The notes: generated by a model from the sequence alone, not told the origin. DNA of 64,000 nucleotides from Chitinophaga deserti (GCF_003149455.1 NZ_QFFK01000016.1:1-64000); one strand, 5' to 3'. Shown: positions 16,353 to 26,761, counted from the first letter of the stretch. Made by a program: numbers and translations.

Positions 16353-19300
16353 TACTCTCTCAGTTTTTTCTTCTTGGCCTGTTTCGCCGGTTTGCCAAAT
16401 ATTTCGCGGAATTCGTTGTAATCCATGATCAGCATGAACGTAAGCCCCGTTTCCACTACCTGCCCCTGAATCACGGCATCCGTCATGTTACGCTGGTAGG
16501 CGCGTACCCGGTACCTGCCATCTGCAGTGAGCTGGTATTCGGCAGACATGTCGCCGATGATAGAGCTGGCATCCTGCCCCTGCGTTTGCGCGCCGGAGAT
16601 ACCGATATTGGAGCCCACGCTAACGGTAAGCCTGTCGTTGAAGAGGCGTTTGGAAACATCCACCTTCAGATTGGTATTTTCTTCCCGTCTGCCGGCATCG
16701 TTGAAGCCTTTATCGCTTTCGAGATCGAAGTTGACATCGAATCCCTTAATAAGGCTGCCGGCGAGGTTGTTGAGTTGCTGCGAGAGGATCTTACTCACGG
16801 AGCTGCGGGCAATATCTTCCGCCGGGTTGCCACCGCTGGTCAGGCTTTCGAAGGGGTTGTCGGAAATAAAGCGGTTGAGTACCAGCAGGCCCATTACCTG
16901 TTTATTCAGCTCGGATTCTACCTGGTTGATCTGTTTGATGCGGGTATATACCACTCCACCCAGCACACCCTGTTCCCGTTCGGGCATATCCAGCTCGAAA
17001 GCAATATCAGGCTTCAGCAGCTCGCCGGTGATCTTCAGATATACTTCCACCGCTACTTTCTGACGGAAACGGTCTTGTCTGGTTTTATCCTCTCTTTCCA
17101 TAGCATCTCCTACGAGATCGCCTGCTACGGGGTTTACATCGTATTTGGCTCTGATATTTACATCAGCGCTCATGGGGTCGCCATTCCAGATAATGGTGCT
17201 GCCCTTCACGATATTAAACTCCCGCTTGATGAGCTGGTTGAGCGACATGGCGTATTTCCCTTCGTTGATCTCGTAACGGCCCGTGAGGCTCATCTTGCTG
17301 GAGGGGTCCATGGTGAGGTTAAGAGAAGCAGCGCCCTTCACTTCGAGGTAGTCTCCGTTCGACTGGTCGATGATCAGCTTCATGGTAGACTCCGGCGTTA
17401 CCTCTACGTCTGCACTAACCACGAATCCTTTCAGTCCGGTAGGCCGTGCCAGGGTATCGGGCTTGGGTTTCAGGGAAGGATCGAGCCACATGGCGGGGTC
17501 TATGAATTGTACCACGCCGGCCCTGTCGGCAATGCCCGGTTCTTCTTCAGGCAGCATAACAGTGATCTGTGATTTCTCCCTGAGCTTCAGCTTCATCTGT
17601 ACCCTTGGCAGATCGAGGGTACCGCGAATCTGTGCGGTTACATCCACGAAGGCAGGCCCGTAATAGTACTGATCTTTGTTATTAAGGTCCTGCGGCCCCA
17701 GCGCCTGGAAGTTTTCGGCGGTAAGGTCGAGGTTGAGGTTGAATGCTTCGTAGTCTTTGGTTTTGATATCTCCGGTAATCACCGCTTCGTTACCCGAACT
17801 GTCTGCAATCACGAAATTGTTGAAGCGCACACCGTTCTGGTCCAGCGTAAGATCTTCTGAAGGCAGGCGCATGATGCTGTTGATCATGGTGATGCGCCCT
17901 GCCACTTTCTCGAAATGCAGGCTGCCCCGGATCTCCGGTTTGTCCATGGTGCCGCGTAAGGTGGCATTGCCATTGATGAAACCACTCATTTCAGTTACGT
18001 TACCGAAAGTGAGGGATTGTATGCTCTTCATATTAAGCTTCGCGATATCGAGCCGCAGGTCCATTACGTCGGCATAGGTGCCACTCACTTTCAGGTCGTT
18101 ATCATTGCCCTGCAGGGTAGCGTCCAGCGCCACAGCCATGTCGGCATTGGTATTGGCAGTGAGGGAGAGTTTGCCGAGTTGGGAGCCCATCACGGCCAGA
18201 CTGTCTACCGTCAGCTTTCCGTCTATCAGCGGCGTTTTTTCAATATTGCTGACCGTGATGCTGCCGTTACTGATACCTTCCGCCAGGGCGGTATCGGTTT
18301 CAATGAGTGAGGTAACGGTGCTGAGGCGGAAATCTTTGAGCAATACGGTAAGGTCGGGGAGCTTAGCTCCTGCAGCAAGCGGGGAGGTAGTGATCTTCAG
18401 CTCCTGTGCGCCGCGTTGCAGGCCAATGTCTGCAAAGGCTACGCCTCCGTTTCGGATGAGCACCTGGTTATCGCCACTGATATTCCATTCCTGCCGGTTG
18501 AGCAGGAGGTCCTTTTTAAGGGATATCAATAAGCTGTCCTGCGCTCCCCAGCGTACGAGGCCGCCCATCCGGTACCTGGGATTCGTACGGCGGCCCATCA
18601 CCATGTTCCAGTCGAGCAGCCCGTTGGAGGCTGTGAGGTCCAGCCGGGTGCGGCCCAGTGGTATCTGCGGGTGCCTTAACCTGCCGAGGAGAACATCTGC
18701 GGCCATCTGGCTGCTGTCTGCACTGATATTGGCTATGAGGGTGTCTACTTTAAAGGAGTCGTACCGCAGGCCGGGAACGGAGATATTGGCGAACAGCATG
18801 CTGCTGTCGGTATCCATCCGGCCATTCAGTGTCACTGGTTTACGCAGTTCCACATCGGGGAGCAGTTTGGCAAGAGATTTCGGGATTACGATGCTGCCGT
18901 TGAAATGGAGCCACTGGCTTTCCCTTTGGGGAACGGTTTTCGTTTTAGCGAAGGGCGGGGCGGTAGCGGCTTCCAGGTGGCGGGTTACCATATCTGTTGC
19001 CGCCATGGCAAAGGTCTGGTAGTTGAAATCGCCTTTGGCGGTAAGGAAACCGAACGGACCGGTAAGGTCGATGGTTTGCAGTCCGTCGGTTACACCGGCC
19101 TTCAGGAGGATGGAATCGAGGGTATACAGATCCTGATCGTCGGCCAGCTGTATTTTATGAATAGCCGCGAAGCCGGTGAGGCGCCTCGGACTGAGGTTAC
19201 TTACTTCGGCATCGATGCAGGTTTTAATGGTCATTGGGCTGGTGGTCCAGTTAGTGGCCATGAGGTCCAGCTTGTCGAGGTCTGCCCGCAGCACAATTTC

Positions 19301-21379
19301 AGGGTTGAGGGTATCCAGCCTGCCACGCACATCGAAGCGGGCGAGGGCATTGGTGTCGCGGATATTCCCTTTAGCGGCATAGGCGCCATTAATAAGGGTT
19401 GCATCTGCGAGAATATTCCGGTAGGTATAACGGTTATAGGTAAACGTGAAGATGTTTACACCGGCTTTGATCCGTGCTTTATTGGGATCGGTTCCTTTAC
19501 CATCTGCGTTTACCCTGCCGGAGAGGTTGCCCATGGCAGTATCGCCCAATATACGCCCAAGCTGCAGGCCCTGTGCATCGAGGGCTACCTTGTAACGGAT
19601 CTTATCCATGTCGGTAAAGTCGGCCACCTCACCACGGATATTGGCATTGCCCATATCGGTTTTAACGGCGAGGTTAGGCTTCAGCAGCTGCATGCCTCCG
19701 CGGATAGAGCCATCCACATCGAGGCGGCCGGGCAGTTGCATCCCTGCCGGGAGGGTGTTGGGGGGCAACCACGAGAGCAGGCCCTGCCGGGTGCTGCGGA
19801 GCGTGAGGGTGGTGATATCGGCCCCCATTTTATCAGGATTGGTTACCTGGTAGGCGTCTCCTTTTATATAGAGGTAGTTTTTATCGTTGTCTTTAACTTC
19901 TATGCCGGGTATCTCCAGTTGGGCAAGACTGCCGCCCAGTTTACCCTTCAGGTCCAGCACCTTCTTCCAGAGGGGCTGCAGGGAAGGGTTGGAGCGCATG
20001 TCCGGCACAAAAAAGAGGGCTTCTTTCATGGCGATGCGGGAGGGGCGCACATCTGCCGTAATGCGCATGAGCTCCGGGTTGGTGGAAAGCGCCTCCCAGG
20101 AAGGGGTGAGGATCTGCAGGTCGGCAGCGATGTTACTGCCACTGGTTTGCAGGATAAAGTCTTTCAGCTGCGCCTCTTTGGGGGTATAACGTACCTGGCC
20201 GCTGAGGGCTTTCAGTTCAAGGCCGCTTTGCTCTTTCACAGATGCTTCGCGGACGGTGAGCAGGGTACTGTCTGCACTATAATACAAATTATTGGCTTCG
20301 AGGCGGAAGCCTGTGAGGCCGAGGTAATTATAATCCACAGCATCCTTAAAGCCGAGGCGCTTCGCGGTATGATTATTCATGGCGAAGCCGGTTTCTTTCA
20401 CCGATATCTCTTTGGCGATTACTCTCCAGGTATTGGCGGAAGAAGTGTCGTCCGGGGTGGAAGTAGTATCGAGCGCCTGCCGCATATCGAGGGTGGCAGT
20501 GGTTTTCTCCAGCGAGAGATTGTCTGCCGTAATGAGCGTTTCCAATAAGTTGAACCGCATCCTGCGGAGGGCGAGGCGGCCGAGGGTGCCGGTGGTTTCC
20601 AGTCCGGTGCTTTCATCGGAATAGCTCCACTGGGTGTTACGGATCAGCAGGTCGCGCACGGCAAGGTTAAATGCGGCGGAGGTGGTGTCGGATATGGGGG
20701 GAGGCGGCGGGTCAGTTACAGGGCGGTATAATTGCCGGATGCTGGCATTGAGCCCTTCCACTTCAAAGTTCTTCAGGAAATATAACCCGTTCTCAGGCTG
20801 CAGGGTGTCAGGCGTGGCTTCCAGTTTGTTGAGCCTTATATTGGCCAGCATACCGCCCATGCTGTCGTTGTAGCGCACGTATATGCGGTCGAGTTGTAAC
20901 TCGCCTATCTGGTATTTGAGCGTGGTGCCCGATTCTTCAATGAGGGTGTCTTCCACGGCGCCGGGGGAGCTGAAGGCGTCGATCACGAACTGGTAGTTAA
21001 AGGAGGAGTCGCGGAGTGGACGGTACACGTTCACCACGGCATCTTCCCAACGAAGGGTATGTACGTTGAGCTCGTTACGCAGGAGGGAGAGGAGGTTGTA
21101 GCGGACGGAAAGCTCACCGCTGGAAAGCAGTGTGTCTTTCCGGGTGTCTTCCACATACACGTCGGTCAGCGTCATGGTATTCCACCAGGAGAAGCGAAGG
21201 CCGCCGATGCGTACGTTCGTTTTAAGATGCTCCTGCAGGTACGTTTCGGCTTTCCCGCGCATAAAATTCTGCACCGGAGGCAGCTGCAATAAGAGCAGTA
21301 CCACCACGGGTAACAAAATGAGCGTCAGCACAATTCCTATGATCCAGCGAAAAATTTTCTTCCGGCGGGGGGTATTCAC
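16352..21379 (-). CDS. tamB: Translocation/assembly module TamB (AsmA-like)
   Basis: 1675 residues. One N-terminal membrane anchor at about 11-31, then a very long repetitive beta domain (AsmA/DUF490-like taco fold) crossing the periplasm, and the C-terminal TamB domain from about 1200 (for example GRYEINEGKYAMSLNQLIKR; then FNIVKGSTIIWNGDP; near the end LEVDVSKRL-like NLKVDVSKRLFNDRLTVSVG). The protein bridges the inner membrane to TamL, probably as a lipid conduit. First gene of the operon; promoter at 21445-21452. Confidence 0.9.
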   Translation of the reverse strand: MNTPRRKKIFRWIIGIVLTLILLPVVVLLLLQLPPVQNFMRGKAETYLQEHLKTNVRIGGLRFSWWNTMTLTDVYVEDTRKDTLLSSGELSVRYNLLSLLRNELNVHTLRWEDAVVNVYRPLRDSSFNYQFVIDAFSSPGAVEDTLIEESGTTLKYQIGELQLDRIYVRYNDSMGGMLANIRLNKLEATPDTLQPENGLYFLKNFEVEGLNASIRQLYRPVTDPPPPPISDTTSAAFNLAVRDLLIRNTQWSYSDESTGLETTGTLGRLALRRMRFNLLETLITADNLSLEKTTATLDMRQALDTTSTPDDTSSANTWRVIAKEISVKETGFAMNNHTAKRLGFKDAVDYNYLGLTGFRLEANNLYYSADSTLLTVREASVKEQSGLELKALSGQVRYTPKEAQLKDFILQTSGSNIAADLQILTPSWEALSTNPELMRITADVRPSRIAMKEALFFVPDMRSNPSLQPLWKKVLDLKGKLGGSLAQLEIPGIEVKDNDKNYLYIKGDAYQVTNPDKMGADITTLTLRSTRQGLLSWLPPNTLPAGMQLPGRLDVDGSIRGGMQLLKPNLAVKTDMGNANIRGEVADFTDMDKIRYKVALDAQGLQLGRILGDTAMGNLSGRVNADGKGTDPNKARIKAGVNIFTFTYNRYTYRNILADATLINGAYAAKGNIRDTNALARFDVRGRLDTLNPEIVLRADLDKLDLMATNWTTSPMTIKTCIDAEVSNLSPRRLTGFAAIHKIQLADDQDLYTLDSILLKAGVTDGLQTIDLTGPFGFLTAKGDFNYQTFAMAATDMVTRHLEAATAPPFAKTKTVPQRESQWLHFNGSIVIPKSLAKLLPDVELRKPVTLNGRMDTDSSMLFANISVPGLRYDSFKVDTLIANISADSSQMAADVLLGRLRHPQIPLGRTRLDLTASNGLLDWNMVMGRRTNPRYRMGGLVRWGAQDSLLISLKKDLLLNRQEWNISGDNQVLIRNGGVAFADIGLQRGAQELKITTSPLAAGAKLPDLTVLLKDFRLSTVTSLIETDTALAEGISNGSITVSNIEKTPLIDGKLTVDSLAVMGSQLGKLSLTANTNADMAVALDATLQGNDNDLKVSGTYADVMDLRLDIAKLNMKSIQSLTFGNVTEMSGFINGNATLRGTMDKPEIRGSLHFEKVAGRITMINSIMRLPSEDLTLDQNGVRFNNFVIADSSGNEAVITGDIKTKDYEAFNLNLDLTAENFQALGPQDLNNKDQYYYGPAFVDVTAQIRGTLDLPRVQMKLKLREKSQITVMLPEEEPGIADRAGVVQFIDPAMWLDPSLKPKPDTLARPTGLKGFVVSADVEVTPESTMKLIIDQSNGDYLEVKGAASLNLTMDPSSKMSLTGRYEINEGKYAMSLNQLIKREFNIVKGSTIIWNGDPMSADVNIRAKYDVNPVAGDLVGDAMEREDKTRQDRFRQKVAVEVYLKITGELLKPDIAFELDMPEREQGVLGGVVYTRIKQINQVESELNKQVMGLLVLNRFISDNPFESLTSGGNPAEDIARSSVSKILSQQLNNLAGSLIKGFDVNFDLESDKGFNDAGRREENTNLKVDVSKRLFNDRLTVSVGSNIGISGAQTQGQDASSIIGDMSAEYQLTADGRYRVRAYQRNMTDAVIQGQVVETGLTFMLIMDYNEFREIFGKPAKQAKKKKLRE

Positions 21380-21444
21380 GTAAGTATTACAGTTTTATAT
21401 GGTGAAAGGTTAAGACAATGCTGCTTCAAATTCCGTACCTGCCG

Positions 21445-21452
21445 CAAAAATA
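21445..21452 (-). promoter_or_regulatory. -7 element upstream of tamB
   Basis: TATTTTTG on the minus strand matches TAnnTTTG, about 65 bp before the tamB start codon. Confidence 0.5.
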
Positions 21453-21621
21453 AGGGTTTAAATATCGCGCCGCACAGGGAGAAGCCTGTAAATCATATAT
21501 GTATAATTATAATGAAATGGAAAAAATGTATAATTTCGTTCCCGGTTGTGTATGTGTCCGGATACTTTTTTGCCGGTTTGTGTCGTTGTTATAGTCAGTC
21601 ACCCAGTAAAACCTTATCACA

Positions 21622-22467
21622 TTGAAAAAAGTCACCGGCCTTGTATTACTACTTGCTGCCCCTTTTATCACCAAATCTCAGGACTGGCATATCGGAGGAA
21701 CCGCCGGGATCAGCAATTACAACGGAGATCTTACAGAGAAGCGTGTAGATCTTAAAACTACCGGCCCCATGATAGGGCTATTGGTAAAGCGGGATATGAA
21801 CCGCTGGCTTACCCTCAGAGGTGGCTTTACTTTCGGGATGATTTCCGCAGACGATAAGAATAATAAAAGTGCGGCACTCATCGCCCGTAACCTTAGTTTC
21901 CGTTCTCCCATCTGGGAAGGGCACCTCGGCGCGGAACTCAATTTCCTGGATATAGACGATAAAGGATTTACGCCTTATGTATTTGGCGGTGTGGCGCTGT
22001 TTAGTTTTTACCCCACTGCGAAAGACAGCTCAGGGGCACGTGTGCCATTACGCAGGCTGAGTACAGAAGGGCAGGGCCTCCCGCAATATCCTGAGCGTGG
22101 CGGGCAATATGCGCTGCACCAGATATCCATTCCATTCGGTGTGGGTTTCAAATATTTATTTACCGACCGCATTACCATAGGATTTGAATTAGGCCTGCGC
22201 CCCACGTTCACCGATTACCTCGATGATGTGAGTACCACGTATGTAGACCGTAACACCCTCCTGGCAGAAAGGGGGCAGACCGCGGTAGACTGGGCATGGC
22301 GCGGAGATGAGATACACGGAGGTGCTTATCCGCTGGATGGCGCCAAACGTGGCTCTGCGAAGTATAAGGATTGGTATACCTTTACGGGTATCACTTTCCT
22401 GTATCGTTTGGGTGGTAGTTCGGGCGGACTGCGCTCTACCAATTTCTCGAAATGTTTCCGCATGTAA
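21622..22467 (+). CDS. Outer-membrane beta-barrel protein, DUF6089/PorG-like
   Basis: 281 residues from a TTG start; no in-frame ATG gives a signal peptide, and TTG AAA AAA begins a good one (cleavage after about residue 19). The opening WHIGGTAGISNYNGDL and the inner TPYVFGGVALFSFYP and FGVGFKYLFTD strands are those of the DUF6089 family, which includes the T9SS protein PorG. Eight-stranded barrel expected. Divergent from tamB, which suggests an outer-membrane biogenesis neighbourhood. It could also be an unrelated surface barrel. Confidence 0.75.
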   Translation: MKKVTGLVLLLAAPFITKSQDWHIGGTAGISNYNGDLTEKRVDLKTTGPMIGLLVKRDMNRWLTLRGGFTFGMISADDKNNKSAALIARNLSFRSPIWEGHLGAELNFLDIDDKGFTPYVFGGVALFSFYPTAKDSSGARVPLRRLSTEGQGLPQYPERGGQYALHQISIPFGVGFKYLFTDRITIGFELGLRPTFTDYLDDVSTTYVDRNTLLAERGQTAVDWAWRGDEIHGGAYPLDGAKRGSAKYKDWYTFTGITFLYRLGGSSGGLRSTNFSKCFRM

Positions 22468-22772
22468 AAGATACTTTGGCACGATGGTTGCATAATGTGT
22501 AATCACAACATTTGCCCCCAATCAAGTCCAAATAGAAAAAGTAAAAGACCGTCTTTCGTGACGGTCTTTTTTTATGCCTTCCACTTTCCTGCAAAATAAA
22601 TTTGAAAATATTTTTTACGGGAAGAAATCAATGAGACGTTGAAACCTGCTATGGTCAATGGTTTGGGGAGAAATTTCCACATTGGCATACTTTTGGATTT
22701 ACAGAAGTAAGTCCGACAGCCGCCAACGAAAAAGGGGATGAAAGGACCGGGATCAATCTAAAACAGCAGGCT
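22468..22772. other. Intergenic between barrel gene and His/Asp-rich gene
   Basis: 305 bp containing the terminator at 22543-22573 and then A/T-rich sequence. A promoter for the next gene is expected here but no clear -7 element was found. Confidence 0.4.
22543..22573 (+). terminator. Rho-independent terminator
   Basis: AAAAGACCGTC and GACGGTCTTTT form a GC stem with a 6-nt loop followed by a run of T. Confidence 0.85.
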
Positions 22773-23117
22773 ATGAAAAAGCTACTTCTCTTGATGCTCC
22801 TCCTCGGAGCCGCCTACGCCACACAAGCACAACATGGAAGGTACGACCGTAATGCACGTTATGACCGGTACGATCGTGATCGTGACCGCGACAGGTATGA
22901 CGACGACGATTGTGACGATGACCGCCGTGGCCGTGGGCATTACAAACATGGAAAGTACAAGAAGCACGGGCATCATCACCATGATTACCGCCGCTACGAT
23001 TGCAGGGATGAAAGAGTAGTGGTAGTAAGGCCTCGTTATCCGTTCCCTCCTCCGCCACCGCCGATCCCCCTGCCCCGCAGGCCCCGCGTTTCCGGAGTGA
23101 TCGTTTTCGGTAACTGA
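22773..23117 (+). CDS. Small secreted protein rich in Asp, Arg, His and Tyr
   Basis: 114 residues. Signal peptide 1-20 (ends ATQAQ). The mature part is low-complexity: repeated RYDR/DRDR units, an acidic DDDDCDDD cluster, then HYKHGKYKKHGHHHHDY, then VVVVRPRYPFPPPPPP and a short hydrophobic tail. Two cysteines. The His and Asp clusters suggest metal binding in the periplasm, but no family is known. The codons of the DR repeats are varied, so it is not a simple DNA repeat expansion. Own terminator downstream. Confidence 0.7.
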   Translation: MKKLLLLMLLLGAAYATQAQHGRYDRNARYDRYDRDRDRDRYDDDDCDDDRRGRGHYKHGKYKKHGHHHHDYRRYDCRDERVVVVRPRYPFPPPPPPIPLPRRPRVSGVIVFGN

Positions 23118-23160
23118 TTTTAGTACATCTTCTATTGTCACAATATTTTAGTACCTCCAC

Positions 23161-23185
23161 AAGGCCCCGGTTCTCCGGGGCCTTT
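23161..23185 (+). terminator. Rho-independent terminator
   Basis: AAGGCCCCGG and CCGGGGCCTT form a strong stem with a 5-nt loop; short T run after. Confidence 0.8.
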
Positions 23186-23284
23186 GTTGTTGATATACAT
23201 AAGGGCAATACCTTACTGCTTCCGCAAATCCATGCGGAAAAAAATTGAATTGAATAATGCAGATGGGAATGGGGTGGGAAGGGA

Positions 23285-23620
23285 TTAATATCCCGGATTG
23301 GGGGCTGTCTTGAAATCGAAAATCAGATGTGAATGCCTGATAGTTATTTTTGCTTCTTCAGAAGGTGCAGTAATGGGTGTTTTGATGTTGTTTTTTTTCA
23401 GGATGGTTAGTATGTCGTACATCACATCCAGCACTTCGCCTGTTTGGCTGTACGCCTTTGATAAAAGTGCAAACCTGGGATTTGTCAAACATATCTCCAG
23501 ATCACTTTCTAATTTTGTAAGCTTTCTAATGGCACTCTCTACCCGGCTTATTTCCCGGGAAAGATTCCTTTCCTTAAAATCAGTAATGTTTTCCTGAAAA
23601 ATTGCATGAATTCCATTCAT
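23285..23620 (-). CDS. Hypothetical helical protein
   Basis: 111 residues, no signal peptide. Strongly helical and charged over 10-80 (ERNLSREISRVESAIRKLTKLESDLE), probably a coiled coil, and a beta-like tail. No family recognised. Separate from prfC by the prfC terminator. Confidence 0.5.
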   Translation of the reverse strand: MNGIHAIFQENITDFKERNLSREISRVESAIRKLTKLESDLEICLTNPRFALLSKAYSQTGEVLDVMYDILTILKKNNIKTPITAPSEEAKITIRHSHLIFDFKTAPNPGY

Positions 23621-23765
23621 AAATTTCAGTTGTTCAGATAAGTTTTTATTGATTTTTTTAATCAGCCAGCGGGTATAAATAGTCGATGGCCATCATACTT
23701 TCGAATTCAATGTACCTTTTTCTGAATTTCAAAACTTTTTCCAGAAACTATTTTTACAAAAAAAA

Positions 23766-23792
23766 AGGCACCTTTCTGCAAGGTGCCTTTTC
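23766..23792 (-). terminator. Terminator of prfC
   Basis: AGGCACCTT and AAGGTGCCT stem, followed on the minus strand by a T run. 18 bp past the prfC stop. Confidence 0.8.
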
Positions 23793-23809
23793 TATTGAAG
23801 TATGTCTTA

Positions 23810-25393
23810 TTACTTATGAATCTCTGAAGTGAAGTGGAACTCGATATCCGGGTTATTGGCGCGCTCGGTATTGAGGTACCATTCGGATTGTGCGAGGTAT
23901 ACAAGGTGCCCGTCTTTATCATACACCACGTTCGCACTTTTAAAGCGGATGAACTCTTCCAGCTTCTTTTTGTCGCCGGTAATCCAGCAGGCTTTATAGA
24001 AGGGTAGGGTGTTGAACTGGCAGGATGCGCCATACTCCTGGAGCAGGCGGTACTGAATTACTTCAAATTGCAGGTCGCCCACACAACCGATGATCTTACG
24101 GTTACCGTTGTGCTGGGTATACAGCTGCGCAACCCCTTCATCCGTAAGCTGGGAAATACCTTTCTCCAGCTGCTTCGTTTTCATGGGGTCTTTATTTACC
24201 AGCTCCTTGAACAGCTCCGGAGAGAAGCTGGGGATGCCGGTAAAGAAAAAGTTTTCACCTTCAGTAAGCGTATCGCCGATTTTGAAGTTGCCGGTATCGA
24301 ACAAGCCCACTACGTCGCCGGGATAGGCGTCGTCCACAATATTCTTCTCCCGTGCAAGGAAGCTGTACGGGTTGGCGAAGCGCACATCTTTATCGAGGCG
24401 CACGTGATGGAAATATTTGTTCCGCTCAAACTTACCGGCACATACCCGAAGGAATGCGATACGGTCGCGGTGACGGGGATCCAGGTTTGCGTGAATCTTA
24501 AAGATGAAACCGGAGAACTTATCTTCCGTTACTTTCACTTCCCGGGTGCTGGCCTGCCTGTCGCGCGGAACAGGAGCGATGTCCACAAAAGTATCCAGCA
24601 GATCTTTTACCCCGAAGTTGTTCACGGCGCTGCCGAAGAAAACGGGAGCCAGTTTACCTTCGAGATAAGGAGCAGGATCAAAATGATCATACACCCCTTC
24701 GATCAGTTCCACGTCATTGCGGAGCTGTGCGGCATCCGTTTTATTGAAAAGTTCATCGATCTTGGGACTGGAAAGGTCTTCCATGGGAACGATATCATCG
24801 TCGGTAGCTTTACGGTTGGCCGCAAAAGAAACAAAGCTTTTATCGTAGAGGTTGTACACGCCTTTAAAGTCTTTCCCCATGTTGATGGGCCAGCTGAGCG
24901 GGCGTACCCTGATGTTGAGGAGTTCTTCCAGTTCATCGAGCAGGTCGAAAGGGTTTTTACCATCGCGGTCGAGCTTATTCACGAAAATGATCACGGGGGT
25001 ATCGCGCATGCGGCACACTTCCATGAGTTTCTTCGTTTGCTCTTCCACACCCTTTACACAGTCGATCACAAGTACCACACTGTCTACCGCCGTAAGGGTA
25101 CGGTAGGTGTCTTCGGCAAAGTCCTTGTGACCGGGGGTATCCAGGAGGTTAACGAGGATATCGCGGTATTCGAAGGTCATTACCGAGGTAGCCACGGAGA
25201 TACCGCGCTGCCGTTCGATCTCCATGAAGTCGGACGTGGTATGTTTCTTAATCTTATTGGATTTCACCGCACCGGCCGTCTGGATGGCACCGCCGAACAG
25301 GAGGAACTTCTCCGTGAGCGTGGTTTTACCGGCATCGGGGTGGGCGATAATCGCAAATGTTTTCCTTTTATTAATCTCGTTGAGGTACTTCAT
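23810..25393 (-). CDS. prfC: Peptide chain release factor 3
   Basis: 527 residues, full length for RF3. GTPase that removes RF1/RF2 from the ribosome after termination. GTP motifs: G1 AHPDAGKTT (17-25), G2 region with [12 protein letters not shown]3 DTPGH, G4 NKLD. Domains II-III follow with [12 protein letters not shown] and the C-terminal region. The start is placed 18 nt after a -7 element, as usual in Bacteroidetes. Confidence 0.97.
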   Translation of the reverse strand: MKYLNEINKRKTFAIIAHPDAGKTTLTEKFLLFGGAIQTAGAVKSNKIKKHTTSDFMEIERQRGISVATSVMTFEYRDILVNLLDTPGHKDFAEDTYRTLTAVDSVVLVIDCVKGVEEQTKKLMEVCRMRDTPVIIFVNKLDRDGKNPFDLLDELEELLNIRVRPLSWPINMGKDFKGVYNLYDKSFVSFAANRKATDDDIVPMEDLSSPKIDELFNKTDAAQLRNDVELIEGVYDHFDPAPYLEGKLAPVFFGSAVNNFGVKDLLDTFVDIAPVPRDRQASTREVKVTEDKFSGFIFKIHANLDPRHRDRIAFLRVCAGKFERNKYFHHVRLDKDVRFANPYSFLAREKNIVDDAYPGDVVGLFDTGNFKIGDTLTEGENFFFTGIPSFSPELFKELVNKDPMKTKQLEKGISQLTDEGVAQLYTQHNGNRKIIGCVGDLQFEVIQYRLLQEYGASCQFNTLPFYKACWITGDKKKLEEFIRFKSANVVYDKDGHLVYLAQSEWYLNTERANNPDIEFHFTSEIHK

Positions 25394-25410
25394 CTTTTAG
25401 CAAATGGCAG

Positions 25411-25418
25411 CAAAGGTA
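25411..25418 (-). promoter_or_regulatory. -7 element of prfC
   Basis: TACCTTTG on the minus strand, 18 nt before the start codon; matches TAnnTTTG. Confidence 0.6.
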
Positions 25419-25452
25419 CATTTTTCCGGTAAAAAGGAACGTGTTACCAGTG

Positions 25453-25480
25453 TTTGGCATTGGTTTATATGTTATTTTTG
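25453..25480 (+). promoter_or_regulatory. Promoter of the ABC permease gene
   Basis: TTTG at 25453-25456 and TATTTTTG at 25473-25480, 16 nt apart. The ATG at 25485 is only 4 nt past the -7 element, so the transcript would be leaderless or nearly so. Confidence 0.55.
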
Positions 25481-25484
25481 AAAC

Positions 25485-26738
25485 ATGCTATCGACCCTCA
25501 AGATCGTTTGGAACAGCCTGAAAATGGCCTTGCAGGAACTGCGGGTCAATAAACTCCGCACTTTTCTCTCCCTGCTGGGCATCACCATAGGTATATTCTG
25601 CATCATCGCCGTACTAACGGTTACCGACAGTATGGAAAAATCTATCCGGAAAGACCTGAACTCCCTGGGAACCAACGTCGTGTATATCGAAAAATGGCCA
25701 TGGGACGGTGGCGGGGAATGGTGGCAATATATGAACCGCCCGCAGCCTAAATATCATGAAGTACGGCAGATAAAGGATAAGGTAGGCTCTACCGACGCCG
25801 TAACTTTTACATTCTCCACCGGCGGCAGAAAGGTAGAATACGGGTCTGATTACATGGACCAGGTAGCCATAATCGCCACTTCGGCTGATCTGGACAAAAT
25901 GCAGACCATCGATTTGCTGGCCGGCAGGTATTTTAGTCCTTCGGAATTCAGCAGCGGCTCCAATGGAGTAGTTCTGGGCTGGAATATCGCCAACGGCTTG
26001 TTTGGGAATCCCGAACTGGCAGTGGGCAAAGAAATCCGTGTGTCTGACCGGAAGTGCCGGGTGATAGGGGTGTTGAAGCGCAAAGGAGAAAGCCTCATAG
26101 GCGGGGTGCTGAACGACGATTGTGTGGTGATGACCTACTTTTATGCCCGTACCATCGTGGACGAGCGCAGCTGGAGTGTGAATACTACCATTTTAGCCCG
26201 CGCTGCCGACGGTATACCTACCGCACAGATGAAAGACGACCTCACCGGCGCTATGCGTGCCCTCCGCCGCCTGAAGCCTGCGGAAGGGAACGATTTCGCG
26301 CTGAATGAGATCACTACGGTGCAGGGAGAGCTCACCACCCTGTTCACTTACATCAATGCCGGCGGATGGATGATCGCAGCATTTGCATTGCTGGTAGGCG
26401 GCTTTGGCATCGCCAACATCATGTTTGTGACGGTAAAGGAAAGAACGAACATCATCGGCCTGAAGAAGGCTATCGGCGCCCGCCCGGGTGTTATATTAAC
26501 AGAATTCCTCATTGAGTCCATGATCCTCTGTATGGTAGGGGGCGGGCTTGGCCTGCTGGTCGTTTTCGCAGGAGCCACCATCGCCAAGAACCTGTTCAGC
26601 ACTTTCCAGATCGGACTGTCGGCCGGGAATATCATTCTCGGGTTCGCTATTTCAGGGATCGTTGGGATCATTGCAGGGTTTATTCCGGCATGGACCGCCA
26701 GCAGGTTAGACCCTGTGGTGGCCATCAGGAGCAATTAG
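25485..26738 (+). CDS. MacB/FtsX-type ABC transporter permease
   Basis: 417 residues. Membrane helix 1 at about 22-45 (TFLSLLGITIGIFCIIAVLTV), a MacB-like periplasmic domain to about 290, then three helices at about 297-325, 347-375 and 385-408. This is the MacB/FtsX permease layout used for lipoprotein or peptide extrusion and mechanotransmission. The cognate ATPase is not adjacent, so it must be supplied elsewhere. The C-terminal DPVVAIRSN is typical for the family. Confidence 0.9.
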   Translation: MLSTLKIVWNSLKMALQELRVNKLRTFLSLLGITIGIFCIIAVLTVTDSMEKSIRKDLNSLGTNVVYIEKWPWDGGGEWWQYMNRPQPKYHEVRQIKDKVGSTDAVTFTFSTGGRKVEYGSDYMDQVAIIATSADLDKMQTIDLLAGRYFSPSEFSSGSNGVVLGWNIANGLFGNPELAVGKEIRVSDRKCRVIGVLKRKGESLIGGVLNDDCVVMTYFYARTIVDERSWSVNTTILARAADGIPTAQMKDDLTGAMRALRRLKPAEGNDFALNEITTVQGELTTLFTYINAGGWMIAAFALLVGGFGIANIMFVTVKERTNIIGLKKAIGARPGVILTEFLIESMILCMVGGGLGLLVVFAGATIAKNLFSTFQIGLSAGNIILGFAISGIVGIIAGFIPAWTASRLDPVVAIRSN

Positions 26739-26761
26739 GCACGCCTATTGCCATGAGTTAA

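Noticed and set aside
18905-20548. 547-codon open frame opposite tamB
   Set aside because: It is the antisense of tamB. Composition is not protein-like, there is no start context or domain, and tamB itself is strongly supported.
24068-25432. 454-codon open frame opposite prfC
   Set aside because: Antisense shadow of a conserved housekeeping gene; it also crosses the prfC promoter.
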